Assembly: GCF_019703325.1 (NCBI RefSeq)
Contig: NZ_AP024819.1
Location: forward strand, 496,001-560,000
Direction: 5' to 3'
Origin: Helicobacter sp. NHP19-012
GTDB taxonomy: Bacteria > Campylobacterota > Campylobacteria > Campylobacterales > Helicobacteraceae
Length of the DNA stretch: 64,000 nucleotides
This document shows, piece by piece, positions 9,356 to 19,326 of this stretch (positions are counted from its first letter, which is position 1; each line of letters begins with the position of its first letter). The notes below the pieces were generated by a model. That model had not been told where the DNA came from and did not search any database. It worked only from the letters and a program-made list of their open reading frames with translations. The position numbers and the translations under genes are program-made.

Positions 9356-9811
9356 CTACAACATAATTCCCCATAACTACGACATAAACCAAAACCCGCA
9401 CTCTAGCATGCCCTCATCGCTTTTAGAGCCTTTTATAAGCTTAAACATATTTAAGGTTTTCTCCACAAACAGCCCAAACCCATAAATCAATATTAAATCA
9501 ATATAAATAGAATTTTAGCCCCCACGGCGTTTGAGTGGCAAATTATGCAAATAAGCTTGCGGCGTGTTTTTGCGTAGCAAATGGTTAATCCGCAACACTA
9601 GCTTAGAACAAGAAACCCGAGCCCTTAAAGCTGATCTAAAAACAGCAAAAACAGAAGCAAGGAGTCGGGCACACATTTAAGGCTTTTGAAACCCAGACCA
9701 TTCATCTCACCAAGAAGTATGTAGCTTCCGTTACCACAGGTGTAGCGGTGCATATATATCAAGTGGTGAAAAGATTACAGCGATCTATAAACAATGTCAA
9801 GAAGAGATGAT
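9356..9811. other. Gap with no recognisable gene
   Basis: The stretch is A/T-rich with many stops. A short lysine/alanine-rich piece (QETRALKADLKTAKTEA, about 9607-9660) looks like a coiled-coil scrap, similar in style to the relaxase tail further on. Nothing else is supported. Confidence 0.5.
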
Positions 9812-10508
9812 CTAACAAGTGGGCGTGTATGTGGCGTTGGGTGAATAGTTGAAAGTGAGCAAATTCAAAGTTCTTAACAATGTGAAAAAACTTTTTAGTA
9901 AGGGGGTTAAAGACCCCGTAAACCTATGAAGATGTGGAGTGGGGTATTTCTTAGGAGCTAAGATTTTGTGAAACAAACTAGGGTTAAAGTTAGATGAACT
10001 GCCTTGGCTGTCGCAATTCTTTTTGGCTTTATTGGATTCACTAAAGTAAGTGGTGAAATTTTTATTGTTTAAGCCTTTGGCTGTCTGTAAATCTTTGATA
10101 AAAAAAAGAATGTAAATTGGTGAGTTCTGTGTCCATATTTTTGAGTAGAACAAATCTAAAATTGTCCTTATCTACCTTATATTTTTTACAAAGGTCTAGA
10201 AAGGTTGCATCAAACCCTCGTTCCTCAAATTGTACCTGCAATGCATGCTTAAGCTCTTTTTCATGGGTTTGCATGTCCTCTGTAAGCTCTTGGTTTTCAC
10301 GCACATAAGCACACATGGTGTAAAAAGTCTTGTCTTCTACAAAATTTAAGTCTTTGTCAAATATGAGAGCTAAACTAAATTTATCACCCCTAATAATGTC
10401 ATCATTGACGTCTTCAGCGAAGATGTTGTATTTTTCTCTGAAAATCTTTACGATTTCCTCAAAGGCAAAAATCCCAAAAGTAACGCACAAGCCCCATTTT
10501 CTTGTCAT
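9812..10508 (-). pseudogene. Hypothetical protein, frameshifted (helicase N-terminal-like)
   Basis: The minus-strand frame 10508-10062 begins MTRKWGLCVTFGIFAFEEI and continues to NMDTELTNLHSFFYQRFTD; the next frame then gives IKDLQTAKGLNNKNFTTYF down to 9812. One base change in an A/T run near 10100-10110 joins them. The style (short N-terminal domain, then LQTAKGLN...NYF) recalls N-terminal regions of superfamily I helicase/AAA proteins, but no Walker motif survives. The C-terminal half appears to be lost. Confidence 0.4.
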
Positions 10509-10634
10509 CTTTTATTTTTTATCTATCTTTGCATGCTTGTAGCTCGTTTAAAAAATATTGCTAGTAGTCTTTTTAATTTGTAGTAGCAAGATTAGCTGTA
10601 TGTGCGTGCATAGGCATTCCATTTACTCCCTAAC

Positions 10635-11246
10635 TCAACTCATGGTCTTGATTTTGTCCTTAAAAAGCCCTTGTATAAAATCTTCGATGCAGAAAATGGG
10701 CATTCGATTCTTGTATCTAAAGTCAATACAGACATTGATAAAATCGACCTGTTCTGATTGGATTTGTCTTGTATGCGTGTGTCCATACAACCAATAAGTC
10801 TTAACTGAAGGTTGATTCTCTTCTCTTTGTGCCCACTCTGTTAGAACTTCATCGGCAACCAACTGATTGTATTCTCTAGAATCGGGCGGGTAATGACACA
10901 TGATGAATCTGTAGAGATTGTCCATTTCTAAATCAAAAATGTAAAAAGCTTGTCTAAGACACAAAAATTGCAATTTGCATAAGCTTTGTCTGGCAACACA
11001 TCGTGGTTGCCCCTGATCAAGATTTTTTGACCTTTTAGGCTGGAAAGAAGGGTGTTGAGCTCTTTAGAGGTTTTTCTCAGTAAAGTGAGATCTCCCAAAT
11101 ACCAGACCGTGTCTTGTGGTTCTATACAATCTAAGCATGGCAATCCATTCTCGATTGAGCTCTTCTACAGATTCAAAAGGGAGTGCTGAATACTTAATGA
11201 TATTTTTATGAAAGAAGTGCAGATCTGAAACGACATAATTTTTCAT
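10635..11246 (-). pseudogene. Calcineurin-like metallophosphoesterase, two frameshifts
   Basis: Three overlapping frames together hold all family motifs in order: VSDLHFFH (start), YLGDLTLLR, IRGNHD, FIMCHYPP and YGHTHTRQI, with C-terminal end at 10635. These are the metal ligands of binuclear metallophosphoesterases. Frame breaks occur near 11130 and 10960. Start ATG is at 11246. The corrected protein would be ~200 residues, the size of stand-alone phage- or plasmid-borne phosphoesterases. As written it cannot give a complete enzyme. Confidence 0.75.
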
Positions 11247-11546
11247 TTTCGGTTTCTATGTGATTTTGATTACTATGGAGTTTAGCATAACAAGCATCAA
11301 GAAGTATAGATGAGAGAACTTTGAAAAATTGGAGGCAGAGTTTAGAAAAGAAGCGACATGCATCGCCATACTCAAAAGTGGGGCAACTCTGTATTGGCAA
11401 GTCAAAAAATCCTCACTAGGAGTAGGTTAGTATAAGGTCCGTGAACCACAATGCGCTTTCTGTCTGTCTTGTATTTTTCGTTTCCACAATCCCCTAAAAC
11501 CGTACTTTATTGACTAAAATATTCTACTTTTGATATGTCTTAAATT
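11247..11546. other. Gap with no supported gene
   Basis: Short possible frames on both strands lack ribosome sites and known motifs. I see nothing firm. Confidence 0.5.
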
Positions 11547-11735
11547 TTGAAGAAGATAGTGGACAAACTTTTTGATGAGATGAGTGGATGCGCAGAAGAA
11601 AAATACAGAACAAAGTCGCTAAAAAGACCTATGTTAAAAATGTTTATTGTATTCGTATCTATTGTATTCGTATCGACTATAATGTGGGGCATGAGGTTTA
11701 TGGCAAATCGGCAAGTTTTACACACCCTATGTTAG
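11547..11735 (+). CDS. Small membrane protein, doubtful
   Basis: A TTG-started frame of 62 residues has a charged N-terminus (KKIVDKLFDEM) and one membrane helix (MLKMFIVFVSIVFVSTIMWGM). The helix is encoded partly by two copies of a short near-tandem repeat (TATTCGTATC twice at about 11649-11672). No clear Shine-Dalgarno. It may be the front of a broken gene. Confidence 0.3.
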   Translation: MKKIVDKLFDEMSGCAEEKYRTKSLKRPMLKMFIVFVSIVFVSTIMWGMRFMANRQVLHTLC

Positions 11736-11757
11736 TGTTAAAGATGTTGTTGCTAGA

Positions 11758-11973
11758 TTGTTTTTAGGCATCCCCCTTAGTAGCCAAATTCAAAAAAGCA
11801 ATATGCCTACTATCACCCACCGTTTCAAAGACAGCAAAAACACAGAACAGATCGCTTTACTGCGCCAAATTAGAGCCTTTGATGTAAAGCGCAGACAAAC
11901 CAAGATTGCCCAAGTGAGCGATGAAGTGTCAAAGACCATTAAGGACAAACTCAAACGCGAAGTGATTGATTAA
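11758..11973 (+). CDS. Short basic plasmid-type protein fragment
   Basis: The frame yields 71 residues rich in Lys and Gln (HRFKDSKNTEQIALLRQIR ... SKTIKDKLKREVID). The TTG start has no good ribosome site, so this could be the tail of a longer lost gene; an internal ATG starts at NMPTITHRF. The basic helical character and the position beside Rep and relaxase remnants suggest plasmid mobilisation/partition origin, but no family is recognised. Confidence 0.35.
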   Translation: MFLGIPLSSQIQKSNMPTITHRFKDSKNTEQIALLRQIRAFDVKRRQTKIAQVSDEVSKTIKDKLKREVID

Positions 11974-12136
11974 CATTCCCAACTTGCAAAAACCGCCGTA
12001 GGGTAGCTAGTCCTAGAAAGAGAAACCCTTTCTCAAGTGAGTTAGGGTAATTGTAATACGATTGGTTTTAAATGAGACTGAGCTTGGTGTGCAGACACAA
12101 GTCTAAATACTCTGCAATCCCCCACAGCCGCTTTAA

Positions 12137-12418
12137 AAAAGCTTTAGAGGATATGGACTAATCATCTTTGGCGGTCTCACTGCTTTCACCATAATTACAA
12201 TTCCTCTAATCTATTTTAGATACGCTCAAGTAAAAAATTTAAGAGTAGCTGAATTTACCAATGCCCCCATGCTCAAAAACCTTGTTGCCCAAACACTCTA
12301 TAACATGGGCATGATCTACAAGAAACGGGGATTAGGTAAGGCTAAAACTTTTCTGCGAAAAGCTGTAGATTTTGGCAACGAAAATGCCATGAAAGCTCTG
12401 CGAGCCATGGAGCGTTAG
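12137..12418 (+). pseudogene. Start-less TPR/Sel1-like membrane protein fragment
   Basis: The frame is open from just after a TAA at 12134 to TAG at 12416 (93 codons) but has no ATG, GTG or TTG in its first half. It reads a membrane helix (GLIIFGGLTAFTIITIPLIYF) and then a helical repeat-like part, LVAQTLYNMGMIYKKRGLGKAKTFLRKAVDFGNENAMKALRAM, resembling one Sel1/TPR unit. Downstream 12424-12500 there is a tiny hydrophobic frame (MLKLISVLILLAEIPLVFSG) that stops after 25 codons. Confidence 0.4.
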
Positions 12419-12564
12419 AACGCCATGTTAAAACTCATAAGCGTTTTGATCTTATTGGCAGAAATCCCACTCGTCTTTAGCGGGTGGACACTTCACCACT
12501 GATTGACCGCAGAATACATGGCGCACATACTTTTTTGGGTTTGGGTTTACTTAACCCATAGAGC

Positions 12565-12613
12565 GCACTATAACAACGGAACTTGCGCAGTCTACGCTAT
12601 AGGTTTATAGTGC
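12565..12613. repeat. Inverted repeat near the rep gene
   Basis: GCACTATAA (12565-12573) and TTATAGTGC (12605-12613) form perfect 9-base arms around a 31-base spacer holding a second short palindrome (CTATAGGTTTATAG). It lies ~50 bases beyond the rep stop codon, where a rolling-circle plasmid origin or terminator could be. Function is inferred only from position. Confidence 0.35.
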
Positions 12614-12665
12614 ATAGCGCGCCCCGTGTCTCCAAAAGTTCGCAAGCTTACACATAGCGCACCGC

Positions 12666-13445
12666 TCAAATACGCCGTGGAGGCTGTAAGTGCTTAGATA
12701 AATAGCCTATAACATCTCTAACCTTCAATAAATAAGTTTCATCATACCATTCATAAAATCCATTCTCAATTTTTTCCCATAGGCTAGAGTCAAGATTATC
12801 AGACACAAGTGGTTTATATTGTTCAACTAATCCGCCCTTATTATATTGACGAATACCCCTTACTTGATTGTCTAAGATACTAAAACTCTCTTGGTTGAGT
12901 CTAGTTACCTTAGTAGGTTTCATACAATGAAGCAAAACAGATTCTAAGTTGCTTTTAACAGATTGCACAAACACAATGGGATTATAATCTACACATAAAG
13001 CCTCATGCCACATTTGCACCCACTCAGCTTGTTTAATGTAGCCATGTGAAAAGTAGTTAGGGGACACAACTAAAATACAATGGTAATGAGGATTACACTT
13101 TTGAGCAAAAATCTTGTTACCTAGAAACCTAGTGATGCGGACAAAGCCTAAAATATTGTCTTTCCATTGCGGAGTTTGAGTTAGTCTATCCCATGATTGA
13201 GATAAATGCTCAATGGAAGCTCTCAATTTGTCCATACTCGCATTCTTCATCGTCAGAGTAAGAAAAATATACACCACTTTATGGTCGTGTTGTATTTGAT
13301 TTAGAATACTGATGGTTTCCATCATCAAACGAGTCACTTTGCGCCACAAACATACGGGACACCAGCGCTCACCACTGCCAAGCGCACCCAAGAGCAATGC
13401 CAAAGCCAAGGCGACGCCGATGCTCTTAGTGTCTATACTAAACAA
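12666..13445 (-). CDS. Rolling-circle plasmid replication protein (Rep_1-like), probably inactive
   Basis: This 259-residue protein carries Rep_1-type landmarks: CPVCLWRK (metal-binding Cys pair region), IFLTLTMKN, and the HUH-type motif NPHYHCILVV, followed by YIKQAEWVQMWHEALCVDYNPIV. In relatives a catalytic Tyr is expected about where HCMKPTK stands; here that position is Cys. The N-terminus (IGVALALALLLGALGSGER) is joined abruptly to CPVC, and the usual ~30 residues between look deleted. It is divergent from the relaxase remnant at 13497, a plasmid-like layout inside the chromosome. Confidence 0.7.
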   Translation of the reverse strand: MFSIDTKSIGVALALALLLGALGSGERWCPVCLWRKVTRLMMETISILNQIQHDHKVVYIFLTLTMKNASMDKLRASIEHLSQSWDRLTQTPQWKDNILGFVRITRFLGNKIFAQKCNPHYHCILVVSPNYFSHGYIKQAEWVQMWHEALCVDYNPIVFVQSVKSNLESVLLHCMKPTKVTRLNQESFSILDNQVRGIRQYNKGGLVEQYKPLVSDNLDSSLWEKIENGFYEWYDETYLLKVRDVIGYLSKHLQPPRRI

Positions 13446-13496
13446 AGAAAACCTTAAAGGCGGGTTTTAGGGCACCTTAATGGTTTTAAAGCAAGG

Positions 13497-15969
13497 GTGA
13501 GTCGTTATTTATGGAGTGCTGTCGTTAATCTCAAAGACACAATTACCATGCAAAACCTAGAAAGGCTAGCAAAACATTTTAAAAACAAATACGGCTTTCA
13601 GTGCTACCAAATCGCTATCCATAGAAATGAGGGGTATATAGATGATAAGGGTAAAGTGCAGATCAATCACCACGCCCACATGGAATTTTTCATGCTTGAT
13701 GAGCGCACGGGCAAAAATGTTTTTTACACCATAAACCGCCAACGCCTTAGAGAAATCCAAAGCGAAGTCGCTGAGATTTTACACATGCAAAGAGGCGTAG
13801 ATAAACGCATAGCGGGACTAAACGCATTGAGCCTAGAGCTTACGCTCAGCTCATAGAGAAAGAAAAAGGTGGGCATTAAAAAGTTGTGAATGACATGAAA
13901 GAGGTGGTGTATAAGATAGCAAGACAAGCTAATATTATAGGGCTTGATGCGTTAGGCTCTCTCAACACTCAAATTAAAATAGAAATACAGAACGAAAGAG
14001 ACATTTTGAAAGTCTATGAAACTAGGTATGACTATGGATAAATTGCATCAACGACAACCTTCATCGTTACAAAGCCGATAGCCTAGAACACAATATTTTA
14101 AAAACTAAACACGAGCAAGCCAAGCAAAACAATCAAAGACTAGAGAGTGCTTACAAAGTTTTAAAGCAAAACTACCAAGACCTAGAAACAGCCATTGTTG
14201 ATCTTGCAAGCGTGATAAAGCAAGAGCAAAAAATCCTCCACTCCATTTAGACAAGAAGCTTACAACTAAAGAGCTTACAGCCCTTTGTGGCAATGTCCGC
14301 AAGCACATGATTGCTGTCAATGCCAAACTTGGGGAGCTAAAACTCTATCCGCAAAAGGTTTACAAGGCGGTTAGTGCATTGAAGCAGCAGAGACTCATCT
14401 TTGCCGAAGTAAAGACCAAACTTGCCAAGATAGATGAACAAGCTAAAGCGGACTATGGGGAGTTACAAAAGAAATACGAGGGTTACCTAAGCCCTAATGA
14501 AGTGCAAGCGCAATAAAAGACTATCTAAGTCTTGAGCAGGTAGAGGATAAGATAAATGCCATAAAGACCCAATACGAGGATTATCTAAGTCCCAATGAAG
14601 TTAAGACTAAATACGAGAGTTACTTAAGCCCAGAACAAGTTGCAGAGCAATACAAAGACTATCTGAGTTCCAAGCAAGTGCAAGACAAGATAAATGCCAT
14701 CGCCAAACAATACAAAAAACACTTAAGCCCTAAATAGGTAGAGGATAGGGTAAATGTTACAAAGACTCAATACGGGACTACCTTAGCCCTGATGAAGTTA
14801 AAACTAAATACAAGGATTGCTTAAACACCGAGCAGATAGAAGCAAAACGTCTAAAGGATTTTAAAAGCCTTTGCTCTTTGACGGGTGATAGCAAAGACAC
14901 AGCGCAAGAGAGTTTAGCGAGCCTTGGGGCGAGCATTAGACAATTTAAAACTAATTTAACCGCACTTTGTGAGTGGGCAGGTGGAGGTAAGTGGCAAACA
15001 CCTAAATATGCTAAAGAACACCTTGAAAAAAGCATTGACAAGCTCAAAGAACGAGCAAGCAAGGCAGAAACAGTCGAAAACGCCAGAACTAGTCTAGAAA
15101 CCGTCTTAGACACTATCTACAGCGTATTGATTGAGCCAAAAGAACAAGATGACAAACTCACAGCCCAAGACAAGCTCAAGGCTATAGAAACTAGGTTTCA
15201 ATTAGAAAAAAATAAAACTGAAATTTTAGACATCATCTATAAAAGACTTAAACACTCTTTGCGAGAGCTTGGGCATCAATGTAGATCAAAACAGCACACC
15301 CCAAGAAACACTTAAAAGACTCACAGAATCAATTAACTCTATAAACTACGCACAAAAGGCTAAGGACATAGAAATCGAAACGCTTAAAGAACAAATCAAC
15401 ACCCTAAGCACTCCACAGAAACAAGAAGCTAAAACACAAGAGAGGGGGGCAACAACAAAACAAAAAGCTAAAGCTTTCTTTGAAAATCACTCCAAAGAAC
15501 ACAAAGATGCAAGCTTACACGGCTTTGTATGTAAAGAGTGGGTGTTTTGGATGGATGATGCCAATGGTAAAAGGTTAAAGGCACACTTAGAAGAGATGAT
15601 AGATAAACGAGTTAATCCAAAGTCTCAAATCTCTGTCCTTTGACAATTTAGAAAAAGCAAATGATAGTTTTAGTCGTTTGTTACATGAGCTTGGGTATGG
15701 CATACAATCGATGGCTTGTATACCCCGCTCATATTCACCCAACTCCACAAAGCTTATATGATGCGCTTGCGCCTAAAACCCCTGAGATCAAATTAGAGCA
15801 ACCCACAGCATAAACATTGTGAAAAGATGTTTTAGATTTCATTGCTGAGTTAACTAAGATAGATCCTCATGAGGCTAGTGCAATCTTAAACGATATGGAT
15901 AGCGTTGTCCGCACTAGCAAATTTGACCCACACACTATCCCAAGTCAAGTAACATATGCAACACAATGA
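13497..15969 (+). pseudogene. Plasmid mobilisation relaxase, multiple frameshifts
   Basis: The gene begins with GTG at 13497. The first 105 residues include CYQIAIHRNEGYIDDKGK and INHHAHMEFF, a histidine motif like that of plasmid relaxases, and RQRLREIQSEVAEIL. At about 13815 the frame shifts and continues TKRIEPRAYAQLIEKEKGGH. A long coiled-coil tail follows in changing frames (13890-15643), with YLSPxxV repeats at about 14473-14845 and a last open part ending at 15969. At least six breaks and stops are seen. The intact protein would have been ~800 residues and would nick the plasmid transfer origin. Confidence 0.65.
14473..14845 (+). repeat. Degenerate tandem repeat in the relaxase tail (YLSPxxV unit)
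   Basis: Roughly eight units share the pattern Q/K-Y-x-x-Y-L-S-P-x-x-V, for example KYEGYLSPNEV, QYEDYLSPNEV, KYESYLSPEQV and QYKDYLSSKQV. Some are followed by an extra DKINAI segment, so units are about 13 or 20 residues. Breaks between frames interrupt the array. It looks like a coiled-coil spacer grown by duplication. Confidence 0.6.
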
Positions 15970-16043
15970 ACACACTTAAGTCGACCTAACTGCTTTTTAA
16001 ATCCCTTTTATTTTGCTAACATGTTCCCTTTTAAAGGAGAAAT

Positions 16044-17312
16044 ATGAAGATCGAATCGGTAAAGGCTTATGAGGTGTTGGATAGTCGGGGCAACCCCACG
16101 CTCAAGGCGCAAGTAGAGCTTAGTGGGGGCTTTTTGGGACACGCCATTGTGCCAAGCGGGGCAAGCACGGGTAAAAAAGAAGCCCTAGAGCTTAGGGATA
16201 AAGAGCCGGGGCGATTTTTAGGCAAGGGGGTTTTAAAGGCGTGCAACTTTGTCAATCAAGAAATTCAAGAAGCCCTTGTGGGGCAATGCCCCTATAACCA
16301 AGCCAAGATAGATCAACTCTCGCAAAATTTAGACGGCACGCCTAATTACAGCCATTTAGGGGCGAATGCGGTGCTTAGTGTGTCTATGGCATTAGCAAGG
16401 GCGGCAGCACGCTCTTTAAACCTGCCCCTTTATGCCTACTTAGGTGGGCTAAATGCTAGCTTATTACCCGCTCCCATGCTAAATATCATCAATGGCGGAG
16501 CGCATGCCAATAACCGCCTAGACTTTCAAGAGTATATGATTATGCCCCTAGGCTTTGAGAGCTTTAAAGAAGCACTCAGGGCAAGCGTAGAGGTTTATCA
16601 CACGCTAAAAGCCATGCTTGCCGATGCCAAGCAACCTACCAGCGTGGGCGATGAGGGCGGGTTTGCCCCCGATTTTAAGGACAACACCGAGCCTTTAGAG
16701 TGGATATTAAAAGCCATTGAAAAGGCGGGGTATAAGCCGGGCGAACAAATTGCCCTAGCTTTAGACATTGCCAGTAGCGAGCTGTTAAACATTAATGGTA
16801 ACTATGTGCTAGCCGGGGAGAATAAAGAGCTAGAAGCTAGCGCACTCATTGAGTATTATGCAAACCTTGTAGAAAAATACCCCATTGTATCTATTGAGGA
16901 CGCTTTGGGTGAGGAGGATTACAGCGGTTGGGCTGAAATCACGCAAAAGTTGGGCGATAAGGTGCAGTTAGTTGGTGATGATTTATTTGTCACCAATGCG
17001 ACACTTTTAAAAGAGGGTATAGACAAGCATTTAGCTAACGCCATTTTAATCAAGCCTAACCAAATTGGTAGTTTGACACAGACCATGCAAACCATGCACC
17101 TAGCACAAAAGTCGGGCTATGCTTGCGTGATGAGTCATAGGAGCGGAGAGAGTGAGGATAGCTTTATTGCCGACTTTAGTGTAGCGCTCAATACAGGGCA
17201 GATTAAAACGGGCGCGCCTACAAGGGGGGAGCGCACCGCTAAATACAACCGCTTACTAGAAATTGAAATGGCGACTAACGCCCCCTATGCTGGACCCACT
17301 CTCTTTAAATAA
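16044..17312 (+). CDS. eno: Enolase
   Basis: This 422-residue enolase catalyses 2-phosphoglycerate to phosphoenolpyruvate. It shows SRGNPT near the start, the loop [24 protein letters not shown] (about residues 199-207), metal ligands in [19 protein letters not shown] and [10 protein letters not shown], the catalytic Lys of LIKPNQIGS, and [11 protein letters not shown] strong AAAGGAG lies eight bases before the ATG. Upstream, where I recall recA in H. pylori, there is instead the plasmid remnant. The aroK start lies inside its last codons. Confidence 0.98.
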   Translation: MKIESVKAYEVLDSRGNPTLKAQVELSGGFLGHAIVPSGASTGKKEALELRDKEPGRFLGKGVLKACNFVNQEIQEALVGQCPYNQAKIDQLSQNLDGTPNYSHLGANAVLSVSMALARAAARSLNLPLYAYLGGLNASLLPAPMLNIINGGAHANNRLDFQEYMIMPLGFESFKEALRASVEVYHTLKAMLADAKQPTSVGDEGGFAPDFKDNTEPLEWILKAIEKAGYKPGEQIALALDIASSELLNINGNYVLAGENKELEASALIEYYANLVEKYPIVSIEDALGEEDYSGWAEITQKLGDKVQLVGDDLFVTNATLLKEGIDKHLANAILIKPNQIGSLTQTMQTMHLAQKSGYACVMSHRSGESEDSFIADFSVALNTGQIKTGAPTRGERTAKYNRLLEIEMATNAPYAGPTLFK

Positions 17313-17805
17313 TAAAATTTGGCTCATCGGCTTTATGGGCTGTGGCAAAAGCACCTTAGGGGCTTGTCTAGCTAAGGTGTTGGGTTATCGCTTTTTAGAC
17401 ACGGATTTACAAATCGCCACACAAGAGAATTTGAGCATTGAGCGGATTTTTAAAGAAAAGGGGGAGGCGTATTTTAGGCAGCTAGAAAGGGCTTTAGTGG
17501 CAAATTTAGAGCAAGTGCCAAGCCCCTTAGTCATCGCCACAGGGGGCGGACTGCCTCTTTACACCCCCTTAAAAGGCACAATCATTTATCTGGCCCTAGA
17601 CTTTGAAAGCCTATACACAAGGCTTTTCAACGATCCAAACCCCCGCCCGCTCTTTAAAGATAAAGAGGGTTTGCACGCCCTTTACACCCAAAGAAGCCCG
17701 CTTTATGCAAAAATGGCGACTTTAAAGCTAGATGCTAATGCCACACCCCAAGATTTAACATTACAGCTTGTAACACTCTTAAGAACCAAATCCCCTAGTA
17801 ACTAG
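17287..17805 (+). CDS. aroK: Shikimate kinase
   Basis: This ~172-residue P-loop kinase phosphorylates shikimate in aromatic amino acid synthesis. Walker A is GFMGCGKST, the shikimate-binding DTDLQI follows, then the G-rich ATGGGLPLY and the lid Arg in NPRPLF. The start is ambiguous: an ATG at 17263 would add eight residues; I prefer ATG at 17287 because known proteins begin only a few residues before the IWLIGFMG strand. Either way it overlaps eno, implying coupled translation. Confidence 0.92.
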   Translation: MLDPLSLNNKIWLIGFMGCGKSTLGACLAKVLGYRFLDTDLQIATQENLSIERIFKEKGEAYFRQLERALVANLEQVPSPLVIATGGGLPLYTPLKGTIIYLALDFESLYTRLFNDPNPRPLFKDKEGLHALYTQRSPLYAKMATLKLDANATPQDLTLQLVTLLRTKSPSN

Positions 17806-17825
17806 GCTTATTAACATGTATGGGT

Positions 17826-17848
17826 TATAATGCCCCTTTCGTAAAGGA
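17826..17848 (+). promoter_or_regulatory. pta-ackA promoter -10 and ribosome site
   Basis: TATAAT at 17826-17831 and AAAGGAG at 17842-17848 precede the pta ATG at 17854, giving a leader of about 15-17 bases. Confidence 0.55.
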
Positions 17849-17853
17849 GAAAC

Positions 17854-19326
17854 ATGGCAAAAGGTATTCTGGTCGTAGCTCCACGGGCTTTAAAAGCCCC
17901 AGCCCTAGAGTTTTTACAAACCCTTTTAAAACACCATCAACACAGCGTGGCTATTTTTGAGCCTATGGAGCAACTAGGCGGCGCATGCCTAGAATTGTGC
18001 GCTGAGAACAAGGAAGCGTTTTTCACCAAACTTTTAAGCCTTTATACCGCCTTAGGCGACGCACACGATTATATTTTAGTGGGCGATCTAAGCCCCTTGC
18101 AAGCCTTTTATCCCTACGCACATGTGGATTTGGCAAGACATTTAAATTTAATCGTGGTGCAAGCCCTAGAAGATCTAAAAGAAGCTAAACTTGCCACCCA
18201 CACATGGCAACAAGCCGGGCTACTCTGCCCCCTATTCCTTGCCAAAGGCAAGGTAAGCCCAGAAATCCTAGATTTAAACACGCCCCCCGAGCAAGCTAAA
18301 GAAAGTTACCAAGCCCTTGAAAAGGCGACCCCCACTTGTTTAAGCCCCCTAGCGTTTCAGCACCAAATTTTAGAGCGGGCTAAGGGCGATGTGAAAACGA
18401 TCGTCCTGCCTGAGAGTGGGGATGTGCGGATTTTAAGGGCAGCGCACGCGATTTTGCAATTAAAGGCGGCAAAGTTAATTCTGCTTGGGGAAAAGGACAA
18501 AGTGCATAAGGATGCTGAGGCTTTAGGGCTTGATTTGCAAAACACTTTGATTTTAGACCCTAGCACTTCTGCCTATTTGGACACCTTTGCTAACACGCTT
18601 TACGAGCTACGCAAAAATAAGGGCTTAAGTCTAGAAGAGGCGCAAAAGCTTGTCAAAACCCCCACTTACTTTGGCACAATGCTTGTCTATCTCGGGCATG
18701 CCGATGGCATGGTTTCGGGCGCAACACACACCACCGCCGACACCGTGCGCCCGGCTTTGCAAATCATTAAACTTGCCCCGGGTAATAATTTAGTTTCTAG
18801 CGTGTTTTTCATGTGTTTAGACACTAAAGTGTATGTCTTTGGCGATTGTGCAATCAACCCTAACCCCAACAGCGCTGAACTCGCCCAAATCGCCCTAGCT
18901 TCTGCCAAAACTGCTAAAGCCTTTGGCTTTGAACCTAAAGTCGCCATGCTCTCTTACTCCACAGCCACTTCGGGCAAGGGTCCTGATGTGGATAAAGTTT
19001 CTAAAGCCGTGCAGATTGCTAAAGAGCTGGACGCCACTTTAGCCCTAGATGGACCGCTACAATTTGATGCAAGCGTGGATGTGGCTACGGGCTCTAAGAA
19101 AATGCCCGGTAGCCTTGTAGCCGGGCATGCAAATACCTTCATCTTCCCCGATTTGGATGCAGGCAATATCACCTATAAAGCCGTGCAGCGCTGCGCCAAC
19201 ACCCTAGCCATAGGTCCCGTGTTGCAAGGGCTTAAAAAGCCGGTCAATGATTTGAGTCGGGGCTGTTTAGTTGAAGATGTGATCAACACAATCATCATCA
19301 CCGCCATTCAGGCGCAGGGGCTGTAA
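17854..19326 (+). CDS. pta: Phosphate acetyltransferase
   Basis: This 490-residue enzyme converts acetyl-CoA and phosphate to acetyl-phosphate. The C-terminal PTA_PTB domain starts near residue 165 (AFQHQILERAKGDVKTIVLPESGDVRIL) and has the conserved MVSGATHTTADTVRPALQIIK and MLSYSTATSGKGPDVDKV. The N-terminal part is shorter than in long Pta forms and keeps only a reduced P-loop-like domain; no DRTGG domain is obvious. Its TAA shares one base with the ackA ATG, so the pair is coupled. Confidence 0.95.
   Translation: MAKGILVVAPRALKAPALEFLQTLLKHHQHSVAIFEPMEQLGGACLELCAENKEAFFTKLLSLYTALGDAHDYILVGDLSPLQAFYPYAHVDLARHLNLIVVQALEDLKEAKLATHTWQQAGLLCPLFLAKGKVSPEILDLNTPPEQAKESYQALEKATPTCLSPLAFQHQILERAKGDVKTIVLPESGDVRILRAAHAILQLKAAKLILLGEKDKVHKDAEALGLDLQNTLILDPSTSAYLDTFANTLYELRKNKGLSLEEAQKLVKTPTYFGTMLVYLGHADGMVSGATHTTADTVRPALQIIKLAPGNNLVSSVFFMCLDTKVYVFGDCAINPNPNSAELAQIALASAKTAKAFGFEPKVAMLSYSTATSGKGPDVDKVSKAVQIAKELDATLALDGPLQFDASVDVATGSKKMPGSLVAGHANTFIFPDLDAGNITYKAVQRCANTLAIGPVLQGLKKPVNDLSRGCLVEDVINTIIITAIQAQGL

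Noticed and set aside
11206..11400. Small minus-strand open frame upstream of the phosphoesterase
   Set aside because: It overlaps the start of the phosphoesterase, lacks a ribosome site and shows no recognisable motif.
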